In this document: piece after piece, positions 25,089 through 34,698 of the stretch
Layout: every line of letters begins with the position of its first letter
Position numbering within the stretch: the first letter of the stretch is position 1
Assembly (NCBI GenBank): GCA_003671275.1
Contig: QWPB01000023.1
Location: 1 to 51,097, forward strand
From: Planctomycetota bacterium
GTDB lineage: Bacteria > Planctomycetota > Planctomycetia > Planctomycetales > Planctomycetaceae
Direction: 5' to 3'
Length of the DNA stretch: 51,097 nucleotides
Translations under genes and position numbers: made by a program
Notes under the pieces: generated by a model
Databases searched by the model: none
Seen by the model: the letters and a program-made list of their open reading frames with translations, nothing else
What the model was told of the DNA's origin: nothing

Positions 25089-28000
25089 GCCATTTCAGAA
25101 GCCGATTCGCTGTTCCAGTGATGCTTCTGTGTGCCAGCATTCTGGCTCTGACGGGTCAGATATTCGGCGAGGATGTCCTGCCGCGCAAGTCTGCGCCGTG
25201 GAACATTCAGTCCGCCCGTCAGAAGTACTACTCCGGCCTCGATGCCGCTCGACAAGAGGCGATTCGCCAGATCGAGGCGGAGGGTTTGACGCTCAGCTAC
25301 AACGCGGACGGCACAGCCATTCACGACGACGCCTTCGACAAGGCGACGCAGTACTACAACCAGAAGCAGCAGTCACTGCTGAGTGAGGTTCGCAGCGACA
25401 GTCGGCGCGATGAGGAGTTCAAGGCCCTGAGCGAATCCGCGGGGGCCACCGTCAAACGCGAAGGAGGAGCCCAGCCGGGGGAGGGAGCCTATAGTGGGGC
25501 GCTCAGTGATCGCGACGTGGAGTTGAATACCAAGGCCCAGGTGGAGAATCTGACCGAGGCCGCTCGAAAACAGGGGTACCACGTTGTCACGGGGCCAGGC
25601 TATGTCAAGATTCTGGAACTCGATACGGTCGTCTGGGAGCCATTCCGGTCGCACGGCCCCGGAGGTGTGGAACTGCGGCACGACGATCCCGAAGTGATGC
25701 TCTCGTATGAAGTCATCGTGGGTCAGCAAAAGGCGAGCGTGACTCAGCAGGTGAAGAAGATCGAAGATCTGTATCGCGAGGAGATTCCCGGCTCGACGCA
25801 GAAGCAACATGAGCTTGTTGCCAGTGTGGCCAAGGCGGTCGCCAAGTCGGCGGACGCCATTGGGCAATCGGTCTCGGAATCGGGCGGCGTTCTGGATCGC
25901 AACCAACTGAATGAGTACAAGCTGCTGAAGAGCCGCAAGCTGACCAAGGATGACTTGATCAGCCCCTTTGACAAGCCCGAGGCTCAGGAACGCCAATTGA
26001 ATGAACGCTTTCAGAAGGGGCGGCAGGAGATCCAGGCCTGTGACGGAGAACAGGCCCGCCAGCGTGACGAGAAACTCAAGGAACTGAAAGCGGAACGAAC
26101 GACACTCGCGACAAAGATGCTGGAGGAGAAGGATGATGACGAGCGTCGTGCACTGGAAGTGCAGATCATGGAGATTGACGAGAGTACCCGGGCCGTGGAG
26201 AAGAGTCTCTCGGTCGATGCCCAGACGCGCCGCGCCATTGCTCGCAAGAATCCGAAACTGGCCACTGCGATGGGCTGGAACACGAAGCCTGACACGGTCA
26301 TACCCGACCAGGCCGGGGAACTCGCCCGGACCAGCCGCGTCATCGACGAAGCCCTGGAAATCAGCAAGCAGCAGGAGCCACGAGACACCTCCGCAACGGA
26401 AGCGTTTGACGCCCTCGCCGACGCGAATCGGACCATTGGCAAGGTCCTGAACTCCCCGTTCTTCAAGATCTTTGCCCGCGTGGCCGGGATGTCTCCGGGG
26501 GCGATCAAGCTGGCCGAACAGGTCGGAAAAACCTCGAAAGCAGTCGACAAGAACGTCATCTCCCCCACGCAAAAGGCGATCCAGAGCGAGGGCTTTGTCT
26601 TTGAAACGGGAGACGGAATGAAGGAATACATCGCCCGGAGACTGAAAGAGGAGGCTGCACAGGGCTGGGACATCACCGATCCTCGGCGTCAGGAGTTAAT
26701 TCGCCAGGAGGCAGTCCTGCGGGCCACCGGACTCGGCACATACGAGGGAGCCAAGTTCCTGCCGGGGCTCGGAAACATCATTCAGGGATATGAGAACACC
26801 TTCCATCTGACGGAATCGTCCGTCGGACTGGTCTATGACACCTGGAAATCCCAGCAGACCGCCGAAATGAATCGCTTCCAGCAGGAAGGGCAACTGGAGC
26901 AAGCAATCATCCAGGCCAAAGAATCACGAGACCGGCTGCGCAAGCTGATGGATACTGCTGCCAAGACCGTCGCGTACTCGAAAGAGATCGAGAAACTTCT
27001 GCCGAGCCTCAATGCCGACATCGAGCAACTGCAGCAGCAGATCAAGGACCGCCGGATTCAGCTGGAATCACTGGCCCCCGTCGATGGGCAAGCGTCGGCC
27101 CCGGAGTCGGCCATCGATCCTCAACTGCTGTCTGGCCTGCGAGCCCGCATGGAGACTCTGACTCGCCTCGCGAAGCGGTTTACCGCCGATTGCGAGAAGG
27201 CCATCGCGCGGGTCAATTCGGGCAAGGTGCCTCGCGAGGAACTCCTGGAAGAGCGAAACGCACTCCAACGACGCCTGATGGATGAGGTCGACGCGGAGTA
27301 CATCCGCATTGAAGCTCTTGTCGATCAGGTGAACGCTCGGATTCAGATGGTCACAGAGCCCGCTGAGGTCCAGAAAGTCTACGACGCCCTGCTGCTGGAC
27401 TATGGGCAGGCTCTCGCTCTAGCTTCCACAGCCGAAGAGATCGCAAGCCGATTGGAACGCAACCAACTGCTCTACAAAGACGCATTCCGGTGTTTCACCG
27501 AGGAGCGGAAGCGGATCTTGGCCGCTTGTGATTTCTTTGCGACGCGGGCGGTGGGTGATGAAAACCTGCAGAAGCGTCTGTCTCAGATGCGTGGGGAGAT
27601 GACCGAATATCACATTGCGGACTACCAGCTTCCGGAGAACTGGACTCAGACCTCATCCTTGAAACGTGAGGCCACCTGGTTGCGCCAGATCGCCGCAGAG
27701 CCGCCGAAGCCCCCGAAGGATGCGGTCGTTTCTCCCACAATGCGGGCCGAAGTGGAACAGTTGCAACAACAGTCCAATCTGTGGAAGGAACCCGAGGCGG
27801 CCATGACCGCCGCCGTGGACGAAGCCCGTGCGAAGTTTCGGGAACTTCAGGATCTGCTGCCGCTGGAACCGCCCGCGTTCTCCATCACAGCCGATCAGCT
27901 CAAGCCCCTCCAGTGGAAATTCACGGTCGAGTCGATCCGTGTTCCGGAAGACGCGAAGCTCGTTTACTCATGGGACTTCGGGGATGGTGCAGGGGAGGGC

Positions 28001-29047
28001 GGGCCGGAGTCACGCCGCCAGCACCTCTATGCCAAGCCCGGTGAGTACACAGTCCGTGTCCGAGCTTTTCTGGAACGTGCGGATCTCTCCGAGGATCTTG
28101 GCGAAGTCAGCACGCGGGTGGTCATGGGTGATCCGCTGCCGAATCCACCCGGAAAACCGGAACAGGTCGAGACTCAGCCAGCGGCTGGGCAACTGAGGGT
28201 GGGAGCGGACATTCAGTTAGACGGTGCCATCGAGCGATCGAAAGATCCCTTAGACGATCCACTGAGGGCGAAAGTTCCAGTTGGTCAATACACCTCAGAT
28301 GGCGGGTTGTGGATTGGCCTCGCGGAGAATGGCGAGGCATTGACCGGCAATTATTCCATCGGTCTGTATTTGAAGCTGAATGAAGGCGTCGCAAGGACTC
28401 CAGGTGCAATTCTGTCGTTCAACGAGTGGTCTCTCTTTGTGAACGGAACAGCACAAGGACGCTTGAATCGGCAGTCGGGAACATTCCTCCTCAATGGCAA
28501 CCCGGCCACTTGGGAGGAGCATGTCGGGCTTGGAGTCGACAGTGCAGCCGGGGGAGCGGATGCACGTCAGCTGCTCGGAGTGTCCCCGGAGCAACTCGGG
28601 TGGACCGGTGAAATCACAGGAAAAATGGACTGGAAGAACTTCGGCGGCGGTCAGGGCCGCATCCAGATCAACAAGCTCGTGCAGGGAACATGGAAAGTGG
28701 ACCCAATTTGGTGCTATTCTGTGGGTTCTCCCTCAGACGCTTCTTTGTATGACCGCCTCCCGCAAGTCCGCATTTACCGAAATGAAGCACTCGCCATCAA
28801 GGGTTTCACATCCTACGCGATGCGTTTGTCAGCCGGGGTTGGAAAGAAGAACATCGAGGGATTCGGCGATCAAGCTGTCTGGTCTCCCGGGGGAATGCTG
28901 GTCCGTACGGGAAGGTGGCATATTGACTACTGGCCGAACTTCCGCTCCAGGAGTCCCGAAACCTTCCGCGACTCGGTCACGCGGATCCGGCAATTCATTC
29001 AGGACAGTCAACTCGATACCACACTTCCGATCCTGCCGGATCCATGA
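25085..29047 (+). CDS. Very large secreted coiled-coil protein with a PKD domain
   Basis: A 1320-residue protein starting at the ATGA overlap with the LRR/TPR gene. It has a signal peptide (RFAVPVMLLCASILALTG) and long charged helical stretches rich in E, K, R and Q (about residues 210-450 and 600-900, predicted coiled coil). A PKD-type domain lies at about 945-1010 (LVYSWDFGDGAGEGG, then HLYAKPGEYTVRVRAF). The C-terminal 300 residues I do not recognise. A glycine-containing hydrophobic stretch near 555-590 (KFLPGLGNIIQGYENTF) interrupts the helical part. PKD domains usually mediate extracellular protein or glycan contacts. A structural or surface role is plausible but not shown. Confidence 0.78.
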   Translation: MSHFRSRFAVPVMLLCASILALTGQIFGEDVLPRKSAPWNIQSARQKYYSGLDAARQEAIRQIEAEGLTLSYNADGTAIHDDAFDKATQYYNQKQQSLLSEVRSDSRRDEEFKALSESAGATVKREGGAQPGEGAYSGALSDRDVELNTKAQVENLTEAARKQGYHVVTGPGYVKILELDTVVWEPFRSHGPGGVELRHDDPEVMLSYEVIVGQQKASVTQQVKKIEDLYREEIPGSTQKQHELVASVAKAVAKSADAIGQSVSESGGVLDRNQLNEYKLLKSRKLTKDDLISPFDKPEAQERQLNERFQKGRQEIQACDGEQARQRDEKLKELKAERTTLATKMLEEKDDDERRALEVQIMEIDESTRAVEKSLSVDAQTRRAIARKNPKLATAMGWNTKPDTVIPDQAGELARTSRVIDEALEISKQQEPRDTSATEAFDALADANRTIGKVLNSPFFKIFARVAGMSPGAIKLAEQVGKTSKAVDKNVISPTQKAIQSEGFVFETGDGMKEYIARRLKEEAAQGWDITDPRRQELIRQEAVLRATGLGTYEGAKFLPGLGNIIQGYENTFHLTESSVGLVYDTWKSQQTAEMNRFQQEGQLEQAIIQAKESRDRLRKLMDTAAKTVAYSKEIEKLLPSLNADIEQLQQQIKDRRIQLESLAPVDGQASAPESAIDPQLLSGLRARMETLTRLAKRFTADCEKAIARVNSGKVPREELLEERNALQRRLMDEVDAEYIRIEALVDQVNARIQMVTEPAEVQKVYDALLLDYGQALALASTAEEIASRLERNQLLYKDAFRCFTEERKRILAACDFFATRAVGDENLQKRLSQMRGEMTEYHIADYQLPENWTQTSSLKREATWLRQIAAEPPKPPKDAVVSPTMRAEVEQLQQQSNLWKEPEAAMTAAVDEARAKFRELQDLLPLEPPAFSITADQLKPLQWKFTVESIRVPEDAKLVYSWDFGDGAGEGGPESRRQHLYAKPGEYTVRVRAFLERADLSEDLGEVSTRVVMGDPLPNPPGKPEQVETQPAAGQLRVGADIQLDGAIERSKDPLDDPLRAKVPVGQYTSDGGLWIGLAENGEALTGNYSIGLYLKLNEGVARTPGAILSFNEWSLFVNGTAQGRLNRQSGTFLLNGNPATWEEHVGLGVDSAAGGADARQLLGVSPEQLGWTGEITGKMDWKNFGGGQGRIQINKLVQGTWKVDPIWCYSVGSPSDASLYDRLPQVRIYRNEALAIKGFTSYAMRLSAGVGKKNIEGFGDQAVWSPGGMLVRTGRWHIDYWPNFRSRSPETFRDSVTRIRQFIQDSQLDTTLPILPDP

Positions 29048-29131
29048 TGGAAGGCACCGCACGCTCACCGTCACTCAAGGACGACGAACGTCGCCTCCAC
29101 TTCTCTTTCCGTCAGCTACGAGGACTCACCC

Positions 29132-29275
29132 ATGTCACTTCTCGACTGGTGGTTACGCAGGCTGGGCATCTTCCGGTTCGGGGCCGAAGCCTCCGTCTAC
29201 CGGACTGCCAAAGATCGTCCGATCAGCTTGCAGATGACTGGGAGCGAGTGTTCCACAGGTGGACTGTTCTACTGA
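29132..29275 (+). CDS. Possible 47-residue small protein
   Basis: A short frame starting ATG 29132 with GAGG 8 bases upstream encodes MSLLDWWLRRLGIFRFGAEA... ending GGLFY. The amphipathic, aromatic- and arginine-rich N-terminus looks like a real small planctomycete protein rather than noise. It follows the 1320-residue gene after 84 bases and its last 7 bases overlap the convergent esterase gene. Function unknown; coding status is uncertain. Confidence 0.45.
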   Translation: MSLLDWWLRRLGIFRFGAEASVYRTAKDRPISLQMTGSECSTGGLFY

Positions 29276-30939
29276 TGGTCGAGGTAACTTTGAGCGAGCG
29301 ACTCGCCCAGCTTGATCACACCGGGCGTGTTGAGGACGAGTTTCTCTGGCTGCGGGGGAAGGTCGAACACTTTGAGATGGACGAATGCCGAGTCCACGGC
29401 TGAGATGGCTGTCAGGTTGGCGGTGATGTCGATCCGATTGAGCCCTTCCTGGGCGGGCGGTGGCTGTTGGCTGACGTACCATTTCAGGGTGGGTAACGCC
29501 AGATCCCGACGGCTCTGCAAGACGGTGGATTGCAGCCAAATGGGGGCCTCCTTCCGGTAGGGATAAAAGGCTATATCGTTCTCGCCGATGTGATAAAAGA
29601 TGCCAGCCACTTCCACTGGATGGCCTTTGGCTTCGAGTTCGCGGATCGACTCTTGGATAAACGTGAGGAATGGGGAGTAGAGATTGCAGTCCTTCGCCGT
29701 GGTGCCCTGCGGCGTCCAGTCGTTGATCTGCGAGCCGCTGTGCGTGAACTTGGCGATGGCGATGTTGCCCGGCAGTTTGGCTTGTAGCGCCCGGCCGAAA
29801 CTCAGCTCAGGGCCAAAGGTTTCATAGCAGCCAGCGGGGCCGAGCGGCTCCCAGCCCTGCGAGGTTTTGTAACCGCCGCCGAGGCTGTACTTGAAAGCGA
29901 TCCGGGCGTTGTCCTCCGCCAGCAACTCCTGCCCCGGCAGTTTGTTGAGGTCTTGCGTGAAGGCTCGCTCGCCCTCCATGTTGCGATGCCCGGCGAGGAG
30001 GAACAGTTTCACCGGGCTGCCTTTCGCATAGGGCCAGACTTTGAGCGGGCGCACGGTAGCGGGAAGCTGACCGATCGTGCGCAGATAGGCATCCGCATAG
30101 TTCACGCCGTGCTCCAACTGCCCCAAGGTTCCGTAGTGGTAGTGCAGGCCCTCGTGGCCCCCGATCTCTACGGCATCATGTGAGGTCGGGATGTAATCCG
30201 CGAGAAGATCGGCATCGGCGACGGACTTCTGTGCGGTCCGGATGGCATGCATGTTGTCACGATTGTCCATGCCCCAAATCGTCTTCGTACACAGCTCGCC
30301 GATGTAAAACCTCAAGTCGGGCGTCTGGAGATCACGACGCCAGCTCGCGATGAAGTTCGTGAGGTTCTTGGCATAGGCTGGCTTGAACGTCTGGTTGAAC
30401 ATGTCGTTCTCGCCCTGGTGCCACATGAAGCCTTCCAAACGGTAAGCGATCTTCCTTTGGTCCAGTTCGGCGAGCGATGAGCGGACCAACTCCAAGGCGA
30501 GTGGGTAGAGCTTGAAGCCGCTGGGGTCATCGGGATTCCAGTCATCGCCCAGAGCGGTGCCACCCGAGGCGCACTTGATGATGGCGATCGGGGACTCGAT
30601 GTTCTGCGACACCCTCCGGGCAAAGCTGAGTTCCGGCCCGACGACATTGTGGACCGGCTGCAAAGCCACCCAGCCGTTCGACGTCGACTTGTCCTCGCGT
30701 CCGATGTTGTACGAGAACAGGACGTTCTGCTGAGGCATGTCCAGGCCCGCAAACGGCGGGTAGTGTTTGATGTCTTCCGTCTTCGAGTCAGAGCCCACCA
30801 TGTTGGACTGGCCCGCGAAGATAAAGACACGCAGAGTCTTCGTATCGGTATCGCGTTCATCCGTTCGCGGAGTGTCAGCAGCGAACGCCGCAACGGGAGC
30901 CCACAACAGAATGCAGACAAGAGCGCAGGTGATCTTCAT
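29269..30939 (-). CDS. Tandem SASA (sialate O-acetylesterase-like) protein, second domain lacking the nucleophile
   Basis: A 556-residue exported protein (signal MKITCALVCILLWAPVAAFA) with two SGNH/SASA-type esterase domains. Domain 1 (about 35-290) has FAGQSNMVG with the catalytic Ser, FMWHQGENDM and a C-terminal GLHYHYG. Domain 2 (about 305-556) starts LLAGHRNMEG, where the Ser is replaced by Arg, and has FYHIGENDI; it is therefore probably non-catalytic and may bind ligand. Such esterases remove O-acetyl groups from sugars. It is the last gene of the minus-strand operon, 10 bases after the DUF6288 gene. Confidence 0.85.
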   Translation of the reverse strand: MKITCALVCILLWAPVAAFAADTPRTDERDTDTKTLRVFIFAGQSNMVGSDSKTEDIKHYPPFAGLDMPQQNVLFSYNIGREDKSTSNGWVALQPVHNVVGPELSFARRVSQNIESPIAIIKCASGGTALGDDWNPDDPSGFKLYPLALELVRSSLAELDQRKIAYRLEGFMWHQGENDMFNQTFKPAYAKNLTNFIASWRRDLQTPDLRFYIGELCTKTIWGMDNRDNMHAIRTAQKSVADADLLADYIPTSHDAVEIGGHEGLHYHYGTLGQLEHGVNYADAYLRTIGQLPATVRPLKVWPYAKGSPVKLFLLAGHRNMEGERAFTQDLNKLPGQELLAEDNARIAFKYSLGGGYKTSQGWEPLGPAGCYETFGPELSFGRALQAKLPGNIAIAKFTHSGSQINDWTPQGTTAKDCNLYSPFLTFIQESIRELEAKGHPVEVAGIFYHIGENDIAFYPYRKEAPIWLQSTVLQSRRDLALPTLKWYVSQQPPPAQEGLNRIDITANLTAISAVDSAFVHLKVFDLPPQPEKLVLNTPGVIKLGESLAQSYLDHQ

Positions 30940-30949
30940 CTGGGATGAC

Positions 30950-33373
30950 TCACTTCGGTTGGAGAGGCGTCAGTTCGGGGGTCTCGGTCGAGGCTTCGAT
31001 TTTTCGGATCGTCTCCCGGACAGTCTTTGCCTTCATCAGCATCAGTGCTGGCGGAAAGTTCGGTTCGTCCTTTTCAAAGTAGTCAGCGAGTTTGGTCAGT
31101 TCTGGAATGACCGCCTTGGCGTGTGTTCCGTAACTCAGAAGGATCTTCATCAGTTCCGGGGTCCGTTCCTGGCTGGCCCAGGGATTCTGTTCGCGTGTGT
31201 ATCGCACGCAGGCAATGATGCCGTCTTCAATTCGATGTTTCGCCAGCAGCCGCAGCCCCTCGACGCGGATCGAGTCGGCAAACATCTCACCGCTGGGAGC
31301 GGGTTCGATGATGGCCTGATGGATCGCGGGCAAGAGGGGCTTGATCTTCTCGGAGGAGAGATTCCGGTAGACGGAGCCGAGGCTGCCGCGCGCTCGACCG
31401 TCCTGATTCTTAAGTCCAGCCCTGACGGCCTGGTAGAGCAACTCATCGTCCACGCCATCGAGTGATCGGCTGAGCATTCCCTCCCCATTTTCAAACAGGG
31501 CGAAGGTCAGATACCGTTGTTGCATGCCACGCGGGTCGTTCTGTGGGTCCACTTGCGCTAGCAACTCCAGGAGTTCGGGCACGGTGTGACTGGCGGGTTT
31601 ACCGATGCTGGCTAGGGCCTCAGCCGCTTTGATCCGTAGCCAAAGATCTGTGTGCCCCAGCAGCTTTCGCAGGGGTTCCACGGCCGGTGCGGCTTTCCCA
31701 CGCATGGCGATTAATGCCTGACAGGCTCCGTAACGGGCCTCGATCGATGGCGACTCCAACATCTCGATTACGGACAGCAAAGGAACCTGTTTGCCACGAG
31801 CCAGGGTGATCGACGCTCGTTCGCGTACGATGGGCGACCAACTGCCGAGGCGCTCCAGAATCTGATCGGCATCGAGTGAATCATAGAAGCTATGTCGGTC
31901 CTTGTTGTTCCAACCACGTCCATCTTGGATCAGAGCATTCGAGGCGACGGCGTCGAGCTGGGGGACAACACTCGGACGGCGTCCGGTGAGGTAAATCTTC
32001 TTGAGCGGCATCGCATAAGCCAGCAGGTAGCTGCCGGTGCCGTCCCAGCCCTCGTAGCTGTCGTTGTCCTTCTCAGGCGGGCCCTGATGACTGAACGAAC
32101 CGTCCGATTGCCGGGCCAGATCGAAGTACCACGCTCCATACTCCTGCATCCAGGCCCCCGTGGATTGGGGGCCAGACAGAGCGACACCCGGCACCGCCCA
32201 GAGGAGATTAAAGAAGTTTCCGGTGTGCCCGGTATCGCGCTCGGGACCGTGGGAGGCCACGCTCATGCGCGAGAAGAACTCCGCGCTCCGGCTCTCACCC
32301 AGCAGGTTGAACAGGACAGCCCCCATCCCACACTTGCCGTTGTCATCGTGGTTCTCAATCCATGGGTGATGATCTCCGTACGGAATGGCACCTTTACCGA
32401 CGTAGAATCGCAGCAAGCGAGAACTGAGTTCGATGGCCCGGTCCACTTCCGGGGCCTTCACGCCCGCTTCCCGAGCCAGCACCAGCGAAATCGTCAGCGG
32501 CACACCGGGAGAGTTCATCATCCCGTACCCGCCGAGTCTCCCACTGGACAACGCGAAACCGTGGCCCCACGATCCGACCGCGCTCTGCCCCTCGGCGGCC
32601 TCCAGCGCAAGCCGGTTCAAACCCGGCATGACCGACTGGTCACCGGTGGCGATCACATACTCCGAAAGCAGCATCATCACATAGCCATAATGCCAGGTCT
32701 GCATCGAGTCGGATGAGTAGTCCGCTGCCCATTCGGCTTCTTTCTTCACCAGTGGGAGGTACCCCGGATCACCGCTCGCGAGCAACGCGAGCGCATTCAG
32801 GGAGCGTGTGATGGGGTCTTGGTCGGGGTAGTCCGCGCTGGCCACGCGGGCCGCGAGTGCCCGGCACCCTTGTTCCAGAATCCGCGTCGACTTCGGACAG
32901 TCATACGGAGCTGTGGCGCTGTAGTTGCCCAGCACGGGGACTTGAAGGACAACATTCTCCGTTTTGCCCACTCGCCAGCGAGTGACCTGGAGCTTTCCGC
33001 CGCCCGCTTCGGATTCCGCGGCGGTGAGAGCCTTGCCGAATTCGGTGCGAGGGTCATATGAGAACGGCTGGCCACCGACACCGAGCAAAACATCGCCGAC
33101 TGCCAACACGCCATCCGCAGGCGATCCTTGAACGACTTTGGTGATCGCAATCTGCCGAGCGTCACTCGTCACCATTTTGTCGCAATAGATCCAGCCGCGG
33201 GCTCCGGTGGCCCCCAGGTTCCAGTCGTGCCGCGCGTCTTTGGGAATCGGATCGCCTGCCGTAAAATCGGGCACCGCAATGTCTTTGTTCCCTTCGGCAT
33301 TCACATCGGATTGGGCACCGAGCAGGATCGCGATGAGCAATGCGGACAAGAGAGTGATGTGTGGTTTCGTCAT
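30950..33373 (-). CDS. DUF6288-type exported protein with PDZ-like and HEAT-repeat regions
   Basis: An exported protein of 807 residues from the ATG at 33373 (signal MTKPHITLLSALLIAILLGA). Residues about 70-150 form a PDZ-like region (ITKVVQGSPADGVLAVGDVLLGVGGQPF). The middle 400 residues resemble DUF6288: alpha/alpha-type helices with WHYGYVMMLLSEY, GMMNSPGVPLTISLVLAREAG and DGSFSHQGPP. The C-terminal 250 residues are HEAT-like repeats (YGACQALIAMRGKAAPAVEPLRKLLGH, AAEALASIGKPASHTVPELLELL). The frame also opens at 33439, but a signal peptide is only seen from 33373. It lies between two esterase genes, which suggests a role in handling the same polymer; activity unknown. Confidence 0.75.
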   Translation of the reverse strand: MTKPHITLLSALLIAILLGAQSDVNAEGNKDIAVPDFTAGDPIPKDARHDWNLGATGARGWIYCDKMVTSDARQIAITKVVQGSPADGVLAVGDVLLGVGGQPFSYDPRTEFGKALTAAESEAGGGKLQVTRWRVGKTENVVLQVPVLGNYSATAPYDCPKSTRILEQGCRALAARVASADYPDQDPITRSLNALALLASGDPGYLPLVKKEAEWAADYSSDSMQTWHYGYVMMLLSEYVIATGDQSVMPGLNRLALEAAEGQSAVGSWGHGFALSSGRLGGYGMMNSPGVPLTISLVLAREAGVKAPEVDRAIELSSRLLRFYVGKGAIPYGDHHPWIENHDDNGKCGMGAVLFNLLGESRSAEFFSRMSVASHGPERDTGHTGNFFNLLWAVPGVALSGPQSTGAWMQEYGAWYFDLARQSDGSFSHQGPPEKDNDSYEGWDGTGSYLLAYAMPLKKIYLTGRRPSVVPQLDAVASNALIQDGRGWNNKDRHSFYDSLDADQILERLGSWSPIVRERASITLARGKQVPLLSVIEMLESPSIEARYGACQALIAMRGKAAPAVEPLRKLLGHTDLWLRIKAAEALASIGKPASHTVPELLELLAQVDPQNDPRGMQQRYLTFALFENGEGMLSRSLDGVDDELLYQAVRAGLKNQDGRARGSLGSVYRNLSSEKIKPLLPAIHQAIIEPAPSGEMFADSIRVEGLRLLAKHRIEDGIIACVRYTREQNPWASQERTPELMKILLSYGTHAKAVIPELTKLADYFEKDEPNFPPALMLMKAKTVRETIRKIEASTETPELTPLQPK

Positions 33374-33435
33374 GCAGGGTATCCAGTCAGACCATCGTGG
33401 GGGCGGGGCTTGGCGCGTCGAACAATTCGCGGCAG

Positions 33436-34698
33436 TCATTCTTTGTCCCTAGTTTTCAGCAGATCCGCCATGGCCTCCGCGAAGCCCTTGCCGATCTGGG
33501 ACATGATGCGAGCGGAGCCGAGGTAGTGAAACTCCGCGTTGGAGACGCTGTCGCGCAGGACGATGAGTTCCTGCGGCGTAAAAGTCTCGGCGTAGAGATT
33601 GTCGCTCGCGGACTGACCTGCTTCGCGGCTGAGCTTGCCGTTCTTCACCGCAGCGTTGATCTCATCGACCTTCGGTTTGAGCGTCTTTTCCTTGTCACGC
33701 AACGCGGTCACTTCCATGTCCCAGAAGTTCTCGGTCAAGACGTTCACCACGTTGCCTTGGAACTCCGGGAGCTTGGCCGGTGCGGCCATCGCATCGCGAA
33801 AGTTCTGGTGAATGTTCTTGTACCGCTGTTGGTCGGGGCCATATTTGCTCGTGGGGCCGCCGACTCCCATGACGCCAATCACAAAGGGGAGTTGAGGAGC
33901 CGAAAGATCCTGGCGGACATCGCGAATCAACTGGGCCAGCAAGGTGGTGTAGTTGTCGTAGCCGCCGGGTTGGTCACGCTTCGGATAGACATCGCCATCC
34001 ACCATGTCGTTCCAGCCCTGCAGCCAGACAAACCCGGCCAACTCGTAGCCTTGCTTTGCGTCATAATTGGGATAGACCCGCTTGATGTCCGACAGGACAT
34101 GCTTCACATGCTCTGTCATCAGTCGGTAACTCTGCCCGCTCGTCTTCGTTCGTTCAGTTGAGATCGCTTCGATGTCTTTGCCCTGTTTTTTCAAGTTGTC
34201 CAACTGGGCCGGAGTGAACTCGTACGGCCCGGCGCTGGGCGGACGGAAATCGGTGTGCAGGCTCTTGCCACCCCAAGCCGTCTTGATGATCAGCATTGGT
34301 TCCTGAAGCGACTTCTTCAGGTAGATACCGAATGTGAACTCCGGCCCGATCTTGGGGCCACGTGGCTCCGCGCCAAAGCCAGCCGTGAGCTGGCCGGTTC
34401 GTTCCTCATCCGCTGAGCCGAGCGACGAGATCCACACTTGCTCACAGACTCGCGGCGAGCCATCGGCGTTTCGCATCTCCTTGAGAAGCGGTGCTGTGAT
34501 CGGACTGAGGCTCATCGCATCCATCGTCCGCACATGAGCATGCCCCTGCATGTTCGACTGGCCAGCGAGGATGAACACTTTCAGCGGCTTGCGCTGGACT
34601 TTCGAAGGCGGATCAGCCCCCACCTTCGATGAGGCCGCGATCAACAACAGCGGTGTCGCCACCAGGGCGAGGAGCAAGCTCCGAGTGCGATGCGTCAT
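33436..34698 (-). CDS. SASA/SGNH-type acetylesterase, exported
   Basis: A 420-residue exported esterase (signal [22 protein letters not shown]). The nucleophile motif is FILAGQSNMQGHA near residue 42, followed by block III-like LAGFVWLQGWNDM and the C-terminal catalytic-His element EFHYLGSARIMSQIG. The ATG at 34698 overlaps the stop of the upstream gene (ATGA), so translation is coupled. It is the third gene of the operon that starts with the hydroxyproline dehydratase-like gene. The substrate is probably an acetylated carbohydrate; this is inferred from the family. Confidence 0.87.
   Translation of the reverse strand: MTHRTRSLLLALVATPLLLIAASSKVGADPPSKVQRKPLKVFILAGQSNMQGHAHVRTMDAMSLSPITAPLLKEMRNADGSPRVCEQVWISSLGSADEERTGQLTAGFGAEPRGPKIGPEFTFGIYLKKSLQEPMLIIKTAWGGKSLHTDFRPPSAGPYEFTPAQLDNLKKQGKDIEAISTERTKTSGQSYRLMTEHVKHVLSDIKRVYPNYDAKQGYELAGFVWLQGWNDMVDGDVYPKRDQPGGYDNYTTLLAQLIRDVRQDLSAPQLPFVIGVMGVGGPTSKYGPDQQRYKNIHQNFRDAMAAPAKLPEFQGNVVNVLTENFWDMEVTALRDKEKTLKPKVDEINAAVKNGKLSREAGQSASDNLYAETFTPQELIVLRDSVSNAEFHYLGSARIMSQIGKGFAEAMADLLKTRDKE

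Noticed and set aside
25373-26572. 399-residue minus-strand frame inside the 1320-residue protein gene
   Set aside because: It is antisense to a coupled gene with signal peptide and PKD domain. The leucine-rich composition is the antisense image of coiled-coil codons.
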